Assembly: GCA_951640195.1 (NCBI GenBank)
Contig: OX621170.1
Location: forward strand, 558,001 to 622,000
Reading direction: 5' to 3'
Length of the DNA: 64,000 bases
From: Porpolomopsis calyptriformis
Lineage: Eukaryota; Basidiomycota; Agaricomycetes; Agaricales; Hygrophoraceae
The position numbers and the translations under genes were made by a program. Below the pieces are notes generated by a model, which was given only the letters and a program-made list of their open reading frames with translations, searched no databases and was not told where the DNA came from. Below, one piece after another: positions 41,725-53,600 of this stretch (positions within the stretch are counted from its first letter, which is position 1; the number at the start of each line of letters is the position of its first letter).

Positions 41725-41835
41725 AGCAAATGAAAACCTCCATAGTGATCTCCTTGACCAATCGGAATGCAGATCTATATACTTTTCTGACTCAAAAGTC
41801 GCCGGCGTCACGAACGCCAACACGATCATCAAACT

Positions 41836-42801
41836 ATGGGCAAATTCTACGACGAGATACCTGGCTTTCTTATAACGTGGATTGAGAAGCAGGAAATGTT
41901 TTGGGTGGCATCAGCACCGCTAGCAGCTGACGGTCATGTAAATGTTTCACCCAAAGGCCTCGCTGGTTCCTTTCACATCCTGGACTCGCGCAAAGTGTGG
42001 TACGAAGACTGCACCGGCAGTGGTGAGAACGTGAAACAAAAATAATAATCCATAAGCCGATCATAAAATTAAATTATAGGGATCGAGACGATATCTCATT
42101 TACGCGAGAATGGGAGGATAACCGTTTTGTTCAATGCCCTTGAGGGTCCCCCAAGAATTGCGAGATTTTTCGGGAAAGGTCGGCGGTATTGACCACGTCG
42201 AGAGAGAGAGAGAGAGGGATGACACGCTGTATCTTCTTGAATAGGAACGGTCCACGAATTTGGCACTCCCGGATACAATGCCCTCTTACCTGCTGGAGAG
42301 CGCAAACCAGGGTCTCGCGCTGCCATCGTGATTGATGTGCACAAGGTCGGGACAGTGAGTTTTTTTTTTAATCCATAATCACAGTTGTTCGCGCGACTAA
42401 CGACAGACCCTGTTAACTTGTCAAATGTGTGGTTTCAGTCCTGCGGATTTGCCGTCCCACTGTTCAAGTTTGAACGTCAAAGGACCCAGCTCGCCGCCTT
42501 ATCGAACACACTTGAGGCCATGGACGATGCCGAGACCACATCTGATGCGGACAAGGGCTTAAAGGGATATTGGGCTACTAAAAACATCAAAAGCATTGAT
42601 GGCCTTCCTGGACTGAGGGAAGCGTTCGAATCTCCCCAAAAATTTCAAAGTAGGAACATGGTCCCCGAGACAAAGAGTGAGTCGATTCAATTCAAGGCAT
42701 GGTTAAACACTGTGGTTCGTGGAAACAACGGGTGGGTAGATCTTAAATCGTTCCTTTCGTTTGTTGTAGGTGTTCTCGTAACCGCTTTGTATTTTAGATA
42801 G
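41836..42801 (+). CDS. Pyridoxamine-5'-phosphate-oxidase-fold protein with tail anchor
   Basis: The split-barrel flavin-binding fold is shown by MGKFYDEIPGFLITWIEKQ, MFWVASAPLAADGHVNVSPKG, ETISHLRENGRITVLFNALEG PPRI, RFFGKG then EFGTPGY, and SCGFAVPLF. These match fungal PPOX-family proteins whose substrate is not established. The C-terminal ~25 residues (LKSFLSFVVGVLVTALYF) form a hydrophobic helix before Arg, which suggests a tail-anchored membrane location. Three introns of about 50-100 nt are present. Confidence 0.92.
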
Positions 42802-43083
42802 CTGGACCTTAAACGCGATAAATTTTTTTAATGATCGAATGCACGCAGTCACGTGATTACGATCACTATTGCCAGGAAAGGACACCACCAACGTGTATGA
42901 CCTCTCCTCAAGTACTGTTGACACACTCGCCCGTCCAAGACACACCTTTCTTCATACCATCTTTGTCCCTTTAGTATCTTGGGGAAAAAATTTTGATTGT
43001 ACAGAGAATTATGGATGTCCAGTAAGTATTTATATTCGCGTAAACATACAGCAAAACCACAAATTTTCGACCCGCATCACTCC

Positions 43084-44501
43084 TCAAGATAAATTGAGCT
43101 CTTGATCCAACCGCCTCGCCAATTCCAAATCTTCCTCTTCCTGCCGTTTCCGCCTCGCCGCCTCTTCCTCTGCGCGAAGCAACGCTTGTTTCCGAGATTC
43201 CAATTCAGGGTTAATCAGCGTACGACCGCGCGGTGGAGAAGACTCCGGCAACGGGAAGGGTGTCGTGTATCGGACTTGGAGATAAGGGTCTGGGAGATCA
43301 GGTTCGGGGACACGCGCAGCGTAGGGCGCCTTGGCGGGAGGTGTGTCGTGTTGATAAGGAGTGTAGTTTGTACTTACAGACGCTTGCGGCACAGGAAACG
43401 AGAGTCCCCTTGAGTATTCGTCAGTGCCCCATGGGTCAGGAAGAGGATATGCGCCTGGCATCGGCACTGAATAGTATCCGGGATTTGGCGAGCGAGAGGG
43501 GGTGCTTGTGGTGTAGTGGGGTTGTGAAGGAGGGTCGGGAGAGGGCGATTGGTTTCGTGAACCAGTTGGTCTTCCCGGACGGAGGATAGATGGGAGTTCG
43601 GGTGGGGGCAGAGGCTGAGACTGAGTGTGATGTTGAGGCTGCTGTCTCTGTACGCCCGCGCCGGGGGTTAGCGTGGTTGGAATGCTGGGGCGAACCACGG
43701 GTGTTTCGTTGGGTATTTTCGGGAGGGGACTTTCCCGGCGCTGTGGGGATGAAGAAGAAGACGATGTACGGGAGGATGGAGGCGAGGTCGAGGGCGGTGC
43801 AAGATAATTTCCTCCTTGAGATGGGGAGTAGTCTCGTCGGGCGAGTCCCGGTGGTGCTGGACTGTGAGAGGGGGATGAGGAAGGGGATGTTCTGGGAGGA
43901 GTAATTGGAGCAGGACGCCAGAGTCTTTCGGATGGATGAAGTTTGGAAGGACGTCTAGTCAGGCCGGCATTGGTCGGTGCGGCGAGGGATGATTTCTTGG
44001 CTGGCCCGTGGGCATAGAAGGTCATTTCAAGGTAAACGTCTCCACGACGGACAGCGTTAGTCTCTAGGGGCACCCAATCTGTGAAGACATCAGGATGGGA
44101 AGAATGAATAACGAGGGAATTGGACAGACCATCAAACTCGCCGGTTCTCAATGTCTCTGAGATGTCCACCTTTCCTTTACCTAAAGGAAGATTGTGAACG
44201 ATAGCTCCTGGATGAAACTTATGCACTCCGCACCTAAATTTTCATCTGTCCTGTGCTCTTTTGCCCAGCATGAGACTTGAAGGTTTCTGTACTTCTCTCC
44301 GGAATCTTTCATGATAGGAAATCGAAGCTCGGCATCCCAGACAGGGTGCTGACCGCCCTTCACATCGACGGGTGTACGCTGAGTGAGTCCGTTCAGTAAA
44401 ACCTGGGCATAGACATCTTGCTTGTAGAAATGATTGTCGTTGAGATCTCGAGCTTTGAGGACGACGACGACGAGAGTACCTAGTTCGAGCTCTGCGGTCA
44501 T
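43084..44501 (-). CDS. C2-domain protein with long proline-rich tail (Inn1/Fic1-like)
   Basis: Two exons, with a 52-nt intron after DENLG. The N-terminal C2 domain (residues ~1-130) has LGTLVVVVLKARDLNDNHFY, KQDVYAQVLL, HPVWDAELRFPIM and a last strand EMTFYAHG. The following ~300 residues are Pro/Ser-rich with many PPxxP-type stretches. The end is a charged helix (RKQALLRAEEEAARRKRQEE). This architecture resembles the cytokinesis proteins Inn1 and Fic1, which bring a C2 domain and SH3-binding prolines to the division site. That function is inference from architecture. Confidence 0.85.
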
Positions 44502-44936
44502 GGTTACTCTTACAGACCAAGCGTGATCTTATTATACTGGCGACAAAGCTGTGGGAGCACGACCAACAATTAGTCATGTGACGTACCTTTGCAATCGCTG
44601 ACAGGGGCTTTACAGTTGGCAGTGTTCAAATACGCTGCGGTTAACCTACGGGATCAAATCGCAACCAATTCCTATGCCAATTCCGTACCGTAAGAATATG
44701 GATGGCGGTGCGTGACTGCCTTGCTTCTATTCCGTCAAGTTTCGAATAGAGTCAAGGCAGTAAACAAGGAATGCTTGGCTGGGACCGGGCAGTTTCACAA
44801 GTGCAAGCAGCATTCAGCGGTGTCGCTTACTTGTCTTCATTGCTGTATTGCTGAGTCAACCAAAGTGCGTCTCCTAATCTCTCCCCCTTCTGATTTACTC
44901 CTTTCGTGTTCTCCTCCCCCAGTATGTACTACCGCC

Positions 44937-46592
44937 ATGTCATCTGACAACCACTCCAAGTCCACTTTCATCCTTCACAACACCGTCCCTGACGAGCCCA
45001 ACAATGCTCCCTACGTTCCGTCCGAGGTCGAGGCGAAGTATTACCTCTATGGCCTGCCCTCCAACGCTCGCCTCATCGCTCGCTCCAGCCCCGACGTCTG
45101 GATGAGTCCGACGGGGCCTGAGGCTTACCTCGATCCCAAGGAGCTCTCTCCTCTCGGCACGCATGATCTCACCAGCGTCGTCTGGGAGGGCACTGTGGGC
45201 CCTGCGATGGAAGAGTACTTGCGCGAGAAGCACGTGAAGTGCTCGTTCATGAACCCCCTCCGCATTGGCATAGCTGGCCAGCCTTCCCCTTCCGCCGTCA
45301 TCTTGGTCGGTGTCGACCCTGGCACTCTCGCTGCTGAAGTTGGCATCGAGTACGCTCTCCATTGCCGCTCTATTCTTGTCCAGAATAATATCAACGACAT
45401 GCACGTCATCATGTACGAATCCAAGTCTTCCCCCTCTGCAATGATGTACAAGCCCGCCATGAGCTCCAACCCCGCCGCCATCATCCGCGAGCCCTTCGCT
45501 ACCACCGTTGGCATCCCCATTTGCAACGCCAATACCCCTAACTTTGAGGGCACCGGCGGCTTCTTCTTTATCGACACTGCCAAGCCCGGCATCCTCTACC
45601 TCCTCACCGCGAGACACGTCCTCTTCCATCCCGACAACGAGAAGAACGAGCTCTACCGGTTCCGCGAAAACAGCGGTCAGCCCAAGAGGCATGTCTTGCT
45701 AATGGGAGAGGCCGCCTTTGCGACTCGTTGCAAGGCTATCGAGACTGCGATTGGTGCGAAGCAGATTATCATCGCTCAGCTCAACAGGCGTTTGGAGTTT
45801 GCTGACAGCATGGAGGACGGGGACGATGCCGCCTTGGAGCGGCAGGAGGTCAAGCACGAGATGGAGAAGGCGACTAAGGCGATCCCAGCTTTCGAGAAGG
45901 TGCTCGCTGATGTCACCAGGGATTGGGCGGAGGAAAAGAATCGGGTTATTGGCCACGTTACCCTGTCTCCCCCTATCGGTCTCGCCTTTGGCGAAGATGG
46001 CTTCACCGACGATTGGGCCGTCGTCCAGATCTACCCCTCGATGATCGCTAAAATCAACTTCATCGGTAACGCCATCGACCTCGGCTCCATTAAGGTCGAT
46101 GAACTTACTGCCTGGATGTACCCCAATCCCGCTAATCAGAGCTCGTTCAAGTACCCAGGAAGCCGTCTCCTTCAGTTCTCCGGCACCGTCTCCGACCAGG
46201 AGATGTACAGGCCTGACCCGAGGAACAAAGATCACGACAACGACCCAGTCATCATGGTATTGAAGAACGGGAATACGTCCGACCTCACTGTCGGCCGCCT
46301 CAACACCATTCGCGCTTTCTCTCGTGTATACTTCGAAGGCGAGGCCGGTAAGATGTCGAAGGAGGTCAGCGTGTTGCCTCGCAACTCGAGGTCCGGTCCC
46401 TTCTCCCTCCGCGGAGACTCTGGGTCCGTCGTTGTCGATGGGACTGGCAGGGTGTGCGGTATTGTTACTGGCGGGGACGGGGCCACCGACGTCTCCGACT
46501 GCACTTTCGTTACGTCTATCAACTTCCTCATCAAGCGCTTGGCCGACTACAGCATCCGTGCTAACATCTTCCCCTCGCCCGCCAACCTCTAA
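44937..46592 (+). CDS. Trypsin-fold serine-protease-like protein
   Basis: An intronless gene of 551 residues. A chymotrypsin-like triad can be placed: His in LLTARHVLFHP (~residue 225), Asp in FTDDWAVVQIYP (~358) and Ser in LRGDSGSVVVDGTG (~496), followed by GIVTGGDG. About 180 N-terminal residues precede the domain (YVPSEVEAKYYLYGLPS, LVGVDPGTL). A ~60-residue charged helix is inserted between His and Asp. This fits the intracellular trypsin-like family expanded in Agaricomycetes. No signal peptide is seen. Codon use is strongly C/G-ending, unlike most neighbours, which suggests high expression. I chose the ATG at 44937 because the frame upstream has no good start and lies in a pyrimidine-rich leader. 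Confidence 0.88.
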   Translation: MSSDNHSKSTFILHNTVPDEPNNAPYVPSEVEAKYYLYGLPSNARLIARSSPDVWMSPTGPEAYLDPKELSPLGTHDLTSVVWEGTVGPAMEEYLREKHVKCSFMNPLRIGIAGQPSPSAVILVGVDPGTLAAEVGIEYALHCRSILVQNNINDMHVIMYESKSSPSAMMYKPAMSSNPAAIIREPFATTVGIPICNANTPNFEGTGGFFFIDTAKPGILYLLTARHVLFHPDNEKNELYRFRENSGQPKRHVLLMGEAAFATRCKAIETAIGAKQIIIAQLNRRLEFADSMEDGDDAALERQEVKHEMEKATKAIPAFEKVLADVTRDWAEEKNRVIGHVTLSPPIGLAFGEDGFTDDWAVVQIYPSMIAKINFIGNAIDLGSIKVDELTAWMYPNPANQSSFKYPGSRLLQFSGTVSDQEMYRPDPRNKDHDNDPVIMVLKNGNTSDLTVGRLNTIRAFSRVYFEGEAGKMSKEVSVLPRNSRSGPFSLRGDSGSVVVDGTGRVCGIVTGGDGATDVSDCTFVTSINFLIKRLADYSIRANIFPSPANL

Positions 46593-46945
46593 ACGCCACG
46601 ACCGCTCGTCCCTTCTGTACGCCCCCTTTTTATCTATCTTCTCTCTCCGTCCCCCCACTTGTTCCTTCCCCTTCCACGACCCCGCTCTTTTTCTTTACTC
46701 TCCTTGTTCCACGGACTTGTCGTCAGTTTGACTAGGTACCGCTCAGTTCCTTCGTATGGTACTCTGGCTCGTGCTGGTCAAGACGTGGCTTCTTACTCGC
46801 TCCGATATTCCTCATCAGCAAAAGTGCAGAAACATTGACTGACAATGTAATGTCAGGTAAGGTCGACAAGGTCAACAAGGTCAACCTTGTTCACCAGGTT
46901 AGAGACCTACCTTACCATACAATGTCATATATATATATATATATA
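46593..46945. other. 3' flank with (AT)n run and short inverted repeats
   Basis: Pyrimidine-rich 3' UTR-like sequence is followed near 46855-46915 by an imperfect inverted repeat (GGTAAGGT ... ACCTTACC) containing copies of CAAGGTCAA. An (AT)n run then abuts the perfect hairpin. No gene seen. Confidence 0.6.
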
Positions 46946-47021
46946 GAACTTTCTCCAATGTCTCCCTGTGCCGAGATATAGCTGCGCATATCTCGGCACA
47001 GGGAGACATTGGAGAAAGTTC
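46946..47021. repeat. Perfect hairpin, 34-bp arms, 8-nt loop
   Basis: Arm 46946-46979 (GAACTTTCTCCAATGTCTCC...) is the exact reverse complement of 46988-47021, around the loop AGCTGCGC. It follows directly on an (AT)n run and lies between the convergent 3' ends of the trypsin-fold gene and SWD2. Confidence 0.95.
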
Positions 47022-47158
47022 GAAGAAAAGACCACTGGGATTGGTCTTGCTAGGATTGATCGTTCTGAGACGCCGCAAAGCTACAAAGCTAATATTTTGA
47101 GAATTGAGCAGACGTACGATAACTGATCGAATATATCGAAACGAGGGATAACAGCGAG

Positions 47159-48541
47159 TTATGCCCCGGGAGCTCTTTTTCTCAACAACTCTCGCGCGAT
47201 CTCTTCGTTGTCCCCACTTTGGTCAGGCAACCAGAATGCCTACAGAACGAATGGTTAAGATATTAGGGCGGAAGAGAGTGAACACACCCACCAAATCAGC
47301 ACCAGCGGTGCACATCATAGCAAATCGCGGATTGAACCTGACACATCTTGACGGTCCGGGATGGCCGTCCAAAACTGAGAGGGGCTGGATTCGCATTGGG
47401 TGTAGCTTTGGATCGATCACACCACTCCGTAGTGGCAGATTTTGCACATCCCACACCATAATCTTGCCATCCAGGCTCCCTCCAACAACGTATTTGCTGT
47501 CCGGAGTCCAGGCTATTTCTTCTCCGCTACTCCCTCTGACTGGCTCTATGCCAAGCGCGGCACCCATTTTCCGCCGTTCCAATCCCACGTGCCCTTCTAG
47601 TTTTGCCAAGAGATGGCCTTCGAAAGAGTCCAGGATATAGTGAGCATCACCCGAACAGCCGACTAGCAGATATTTTCCATTTGAGGAGAATGACATGGAT
47701 GTCATAAAGATGGGACGAGGAGGATAGCTCACAAGGGAAAGCGTCGGGTCTTCGAGGGCGACGACGAGGAACGGTGCTTTATCAAAGTTTGCCTGGTCGT
47801 ATAGAAGGATACGGGAATAATGGTTGACAGCAACAGCAAAAACGACACCAGTAGCGTCATATGCCACGATGGGGAACGAAGGGAGATTCAAAAGCCCTCG
47901 GCAGGCCGTTGAACGTAGATCCCAAAGACGGACTGTCTTGTCCATAGCTCCAGACATGAATCCGTCGTCAACTGGGGACACCTCCAGAGATATAACTCTC
48001 GCTTTGTGGCCTTTGAAATACTGCAAATATCTGTTGTCGTGCAACGAGTGATATCTGATGGTGTCATCTTCCTTGGTGGACGCATGGACAATGGTAGTAT
48101 TCTTGTGGGTGAACCGAGGAAGGTCCACCCCGTATTTCTTAGAGTAGAGTGTCTTCAAGGACCTATGCCGCAAATAATTTAGGGTTCGTGGAGACAAATT
48201 AGGTGACAGGAAAAACTTGCTTGCCAGTTTTGCAGTTGTACAATCGGAAAGTCTCGTCTTCTGCTGCCGTCACAATTTGGTCTCCTCTGTCGTCAAAGCT
48301 GATCCCTGTGATATGTCGAGGACCAGCGTGTTGCGATCTCTGAGAGTAGCTTCCGGGAGTCGGGGGAGGTTGAGGCTCGACGGCGCCTTTGAGGATCTTT
48401 GCAGGTTTGAACTTGCTCTGAAACCGATGCTTTTGTCACGAATGTGAACTCGACGATAAATTTAATATTTACCATGAACGAGTTCGACAGCGACAACGTA
48501 GCCGCTGCCGTGTTCCCATTTCCGCTTCCCAGTGGGGGCAT
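47159..48541 (-). CDS. SWD2: Swd2/WDR82, COMPASS and CPF WD40 subunit
   Basis: A WD40 propeller shared by the H3K4 methyltransferase complex COMPASS and the cleavage/polyadenylation factor. Start MPPLGSGNGNTAAATLSLSN. Blocks are ITGISFDDRGDQIVTAAEDET, SLKTLYSKKYGVDLPRFTH, VHASTKEDDTIRYHSLHDN, YFKGHKARVISLEVSPVDDG, GAMDKTVRLWDLRS, PTLSLVSYPPRPIFMTSMSF and VGGSLDGKIMVWDV. The last exon gives FWLPDQSGDNEEIAREL and stops at 47159-47161. The GHKxRVxSLxxSP plus KTVRLWDLR signature is characteristic of this family. Three short introns. Confidence 0.95.
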
Positions 48542-48625
48542 GAGGTGCGGTGAAGAGATCGTGTCACGTGCGTTAAATTTATAGATGTCGGAGTATTACG
48601 CGGAGTTTGAACAAGTGTTGCGATA
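48542..48625. promoter_or_regulatory. SWD2/RPB5 bidirectional promoter with TCACGTGC
   Basis: 84 bp separate the two start codons. TCACGTGC lies at 48564-48571 and a TTTATAG stretch follows. The octamer is the same as in the PSF1/SEM1 promoter. Confidence 0.6.
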
Positions 48626-49517
48626 ATGCAGCCAGAGGAAGAGTCAGCCAGACTATGGAAGGTCAACAGGACCATTCACGAACTTGTGTGGGACCGGGTT
48701 AGAAATTCATCACGGTGTATTACCTTTGCTGTTCTTATTCTTGCCATTTCCAGGGATTTCAAGTTTCTGACGATGAAATTCATATGGATCTTGTCCAATT
48801 CCGTTCTCTCTACGCAAACAGCAGCGGAAATGTGGAGTAAGTCTCAGCGTACATCCCTTGAGACCAACCAACCCATGACGTTACGCAGCCGAAATCAGCT
48901 GAATTTCTTCACAAATTCACGCCACAATCCATCAGATCAAATCTTCGTGTTCTTTTCGGACGAAAGGAGTGTCGGCGTGAAAACTATGAGAAAGTGCGTG
49001 CTCGTCTTATATCTTGTCAACGCATCGGACCCTTACACCGCTCAGACTTCTGAGTATCCTGGAAGAAAAAGGCATTCAGCGTGGAATCATTGTCTTTCCC
49101 GGAAACATGACACCCTCCGCGCGGAATGTAAGTCCTCCGAGACTCTCATCTTTGTTTCCCCGCATAGTCTGCCACAGGTCATTACCGCCATGAACACTCA
49201 ATATAAACTTGAAGAATTCTCGGAAGCTGACCTGCTTGTCAACATCACACACCACACGCTCGTACCCAGACACGAAGTTTTGTCGGCTGAAGAAAAGAAA
49301 TTTCTTCTCGAAAAATAGTTTGTCTTCTCATGAACTCTTGTCTAAATCCATTCCGATCGGCCGCCATAACAGCCGCTTAAAGGAAACACAACTTCCGCGT
49401 ATCCAGCTCGCAGACCCCGTCGCTCGCTACTACGGACTTCGCCGAGGACAGGTTGTCAAGATCACAAGACCAAGTGAGACCAGCGGACGTTACGCCAGTT
49501 ATCGTATATGTTTCTAA
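48626..49517 (+). CDS. RPB5: RNA polymerase I/II/III shared subunit Rpb5 (RPABC1)
   Basis: Six exons. The jaw domain has [18 protein letters not shown] spliced to [13 protein letters not shown] and VQFRSLYAN. The central part is [20 protein letters not shown] and VGVKTMRK, then [22 protein letters not shown]. The assembly domain is [38 protein letters not shown] and [20 protein letters not shown]. The last part is the archaeal RpoH-like C-terminal signature, the most conserved piece of Rpb5. Length and order are typical. Confidence 0.96.
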
Positions 49518-50653
49518 ATGGTTCCCTTTTGTTTGTCCTTGGTATAAAAGTACATTAACGATTCACTAGCGTACCACAGATTCACTAGCGTACCACAAAT
49601 CCGTGATTGTATCCTTGGTACTTTAGGAGCTTGTGCACGGTAAGTCGATCAACTGCCATAACTTTTCTGCCTATCAACCCTAAGCGATATGGCGATTAGC
49701 ATATTTATGAGCAATCGATAGACTTGATTGCTCGCCCTGTCACGTTGAAAACGCAGATGGCCTAAATATGATTGGGGGGCATCAACTCAGAGGTTTCCTC
49801 CCCCAGTTGCACTACACAGACGGTAGCAACTATTGCTGTGGGTGTCACCACAATTTAATCGACGCTGGCTTTTGAGAAAACCATTATGTCCCGGCACTAA
49901 TGCTTGAGCAGACCCAATGAAAGTTCTGGCTGCCACTGTACCGCTGTGATGAAGGTCAGGTCTTTCATAGCGTGGAGCACCACGGGCAGCATTCTGTGAT
50001 GTCTTATCATGTTGTAGCTGCAAGCCAACGCCTGACCCCTTTCGGATGAATGATCCAAGTTACTCCAAGGGGACAGAGATACGGCTCCTGAATGCTTCAT
50101 GTTGGCATGTTGGATGTATGCCGAAATCGGCGGGCTTACTTGCTAAACCTTAGTAGCTACGGCGCACATTTGTACCATCAGCAAAAAAGATAGAGTCATG
50201 CATGACCTAGTAAAAGTAAAAGGCGATGTAAGGTGAATAAAATACTGTTTTCACACTTAAATGCTTCGTAGGAGTCTTTTAGGTAGAGATTAGTCTAGTA
50301 TCACTTATACTAGGCCTCACGAGATGGGCAGGAGGCATACAAGTCAGGTATCTGTCATGCTATCAAAATGACAGACTGCTTTTCCTCATATAGGATCAAC
50401 CATGACTAGGGAAGTTGAATGGTACATACAATGTCATTGGAAGAATTGCAGGTGCCTTACAGCATATAAAACAGACTTTTAAGACAGCATGTAAGGTATT
50501 TGCCAGACCAAGGAGATTGAGCCGGACATACAATGTTATTGCGAGACTCGGGAATCCCTTTCATCGACAAAACAGACTTCGAAATGACATGTAAGGTATT
50601 CACAAGTCTAGTTTGGCATAAAGGTAATGAAAGGTATATAAGACGGTGTCTAC
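49518..50653. repeat. 1.1-kb gap with tandem duplications
   Basis: No gene recognised. It holds an exact 19-bp tandem duplication, GATTCACTAGCGTACCACA (49560-49597). It also holds two diverged ~102-bp units, beginning ACATACAATGTCATTG at 50424 and ACATACAATGTTATTG at 50526, each containing AAACAGACTT and CATGTAAGGTATT. The latter lie just outside the transposase 3' end and could be subterminal repeats of that element. Confidence 0.6.
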
Positions 50654-53600
50654 CTACAACTCTGCAAAGCCAAGGAGCCCAACTTCATCCTCCGCACACT
50701 CCCCATCCTCGGCACCAAGTGCGTCATCATCTGCATCACCATCATCTTCATCTAAATCCTCCTCCGCGTCCGCATCCAGTTCTTGGATCTCCAGGCTGGT
50801 GTATCCAAAATCTTCTTCATCCTCACGTACTCCGTCATTGAAATCATCGCCTGCATCTCCAAGTCCGTCAGCCCCATCTCCGTCCTGTTCCAAATCATCC
50901 CCCTCCCTCAACTTCTCTTGTTCTTCCCCAGCGTCTTGTCCTCGGCGCCGAATCCAGTCCAAGCGATCTCGGTTGCTAAGAAACTGGTTTGATGCCTCTC
51001 ATATTGCGGTGTGGCCAACACCACCCCCACAGAAATGCATAACCATATCACGATCAACAAACCTGAGTGCAAAGAGTACAATTCCGTTAGTTCAAATATC
51101 AGAAAGATAGGGAAACAATGTCACAACTTACATAGAAACATAATAATATGTCCAGTCTTCATCATTTTCTGAGGGCAGTCGAGCGATTGATGGCAGTAAT
51201 AAGTCGTTTGTGTGGCCAAAAGTGAATGCGGGAATCAAATGGACACCGCGGATCACGAATTTTGGGTCTAGAAATCCAAATGCCACAGGATCTTCACTAT
51301 TCACGAAGCCCACTCGATGCAGGCGCTTTGCCTTCCATCCAGATTGGTAGGTCAAGTCCCAGCCAAACCATCTAACCCATAAAAATTCCATCTCATGCAC
51401 TCCAGGTTCGATAGTCGGGTGCGACGGAAGCCCATTGAATTGTACTCTCGCATGAAAGACACCGATGATGCGAGCATACCAATATGGATGCGCAGAGTCA
51501 CCATCTTCTTGAGACAGGAGCATCACATCTGCGTGTGTACGTGGATTGAGTGAGTCTTGTTCCCGTCGAAGATCGTACGTAGTGTAGTTTACATGAAAAA
51601 CCTTGTGTCGATAGATCCGATTGTTGATAAAGACAATCGTATTCCGTTCCGCAGATGTGAAGTCGATCTCGTCGCCATCATAATTCAGTCCAAGGATTCG
51701 TCCAAGGAGATGGTTTTTGAGATGAGGCAAAAAATCCTTGATATATATAAGTTACCATGTATGCAGTAAATATGTAATAATCACTTACCTGAAGGGCTGG
51801 GTCCTCTTCATGGTCCCCAAGCCATTCAGATAGATTGACTTTATGATGAACATCAGCTGATATATGGTGATAAGCATTCGGCGTGCTGGATGGGAGGGAC
51901 TTGGGCTCGTCGAAACGGATGGAAGGGTTTCCGGGAGTTGGTGGTATGGCTTGGCCACGCTTCCTTTTGAGTGTTGCAGTCCCATCTCTTCTGTGGGATT
52001 GCATCATCCTGTGCAGGATGCGCTCGCGGCATTGCTGCTTGCCAATGCTGCAGGCAACCTGGCCTTTGTGTGCTTGGGGGTAAAACCGCTTCACACGTCG
52101 GTGCTCCAGTTCTCCCTAAGTGGTTATAAGCATGTCATCTAGCAAGGATATACAGAGAAATACCCCACCGTTTGAGTTGAATAGTTGTCTGTTGTACTGT
52201 ACATACAGATTGCCTCTACATATCCGCCAAGTGCGTGAGTCTTGTATGTGTTCATGTTGAATCGTTTGAGCTTGCTGGGTTACTCGTTGCCGACTGCTTT
52301 GCTTTTCTGTTTGGTGATCGGACCTTTTGCTGCAAGGGCAGCTTTTCATCGTCCTCGTGCAGCTTCCTCAGAAGGGAGCTCACGGGTCTCATATGCGTCG
52401 CAAGTTGTAGAGGAAAACTGTCGCAGTAGCTTTCCTAACCAAGTTGTCGAGTTGTCGAGGCTGTCTAGTGTTGATTCAGTGTGGAGCCTGAGTTTGGCAA
52501 ATCCGTGCCAAGTCGCAAGTTCGAAGATGAGATCCATGACAATCTTGTTGTGCGGTTCAGGCAGGAGGCCTTCAAAAACAGGAAGGGCGCACTATTTAGA
52601 GATCAAATATTAATAAGTTATGAAATAGAACGAGAACAGACCTGAAGAAGATCCTCAAAGTCCCTTGCGGCTAGTTTCTTCATACCCGACGCATTGCTGT
52701 TGAATTTACGGATCGTATCATGCCCAAAAGTTGGAACTTGTCAGTACCTGACAGAAGGTTAGGAAGAGAAAGTTTATAAGAAGTAAACTCACCTTTGGTT
52801 CAATGTCTGAATCAAATCACCGCTATTTGCATATAGTATGCGCATGAGGTGCGTGAACGTTGCCTTCCATACACCTAGCTCAAACTCATGGAGGAGGTCA
52901 GGCACGAACATTCCATAGAAATTGAAATCGAATGGCAAGAGCCATATAGAGAAGGCGCTCTTAAGGGAATCAATCAGTGAATGCACACAATCAACTGTAG
53001 TCATTGTAGAACTCACCTGCGTTGGGACTAGGGACTGATGTCCCAATACTTGGTTAATATGTACGCTTGTAATATTCTTACCACCTTCATAGATCCATCT
53101 TCTGACATGTTGAACCTTATCCCGAAGTCTTGTGTCATCCAAACATTTATTTTCATTGCGTACGAGGCAGTCGCGTGCTGATCCAAGAAGTGATATCTTC
53201 GATTTCTCCACTAGGCATCGGGGACACGGATAAGTGCCGAGGAACTTGATGCAAGCAAGAAGAATTCTGAAAAGAACATTAGTATAGGAGTATTATGATA
53301 GAAAATGCTTACTTTTCAGGGTAATCAGCAGAGTAAGTGAAAAAGCGAGGGAAAACCCGTCGCTTTATCCCATCCAGAAATTCCATGACAATTCCATGGT
53401 GATATGCCTCCATAAAATCATCGTCGAGGATTAACAGCCAGACAGCTTGCATAAGCTCTCAGCGGCAGTGTTTAAGAACATCTGCTGTTGCTGCCTTGCC
53501 AAAAGTAAGCCGATACCAATCTTGAAATTGATCGTCAAGCTACTCAATATGTAAGAACCCAAGAGCTGATGAAAAAGAAACAATGTACCTTCGGTAGATA

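Noticed and set aside
44940..46658. Long minus-strand ORFs opposite the trypsin-fold gene
   Set aside because: They mirror a GC3-rich coding strand, a common artefact. No domain is found in them.
46920..46945. (AT)n run as a promoter or origin
   Set aside because: A simple microsatellite next to the hairpin. Nothing else supports a function.
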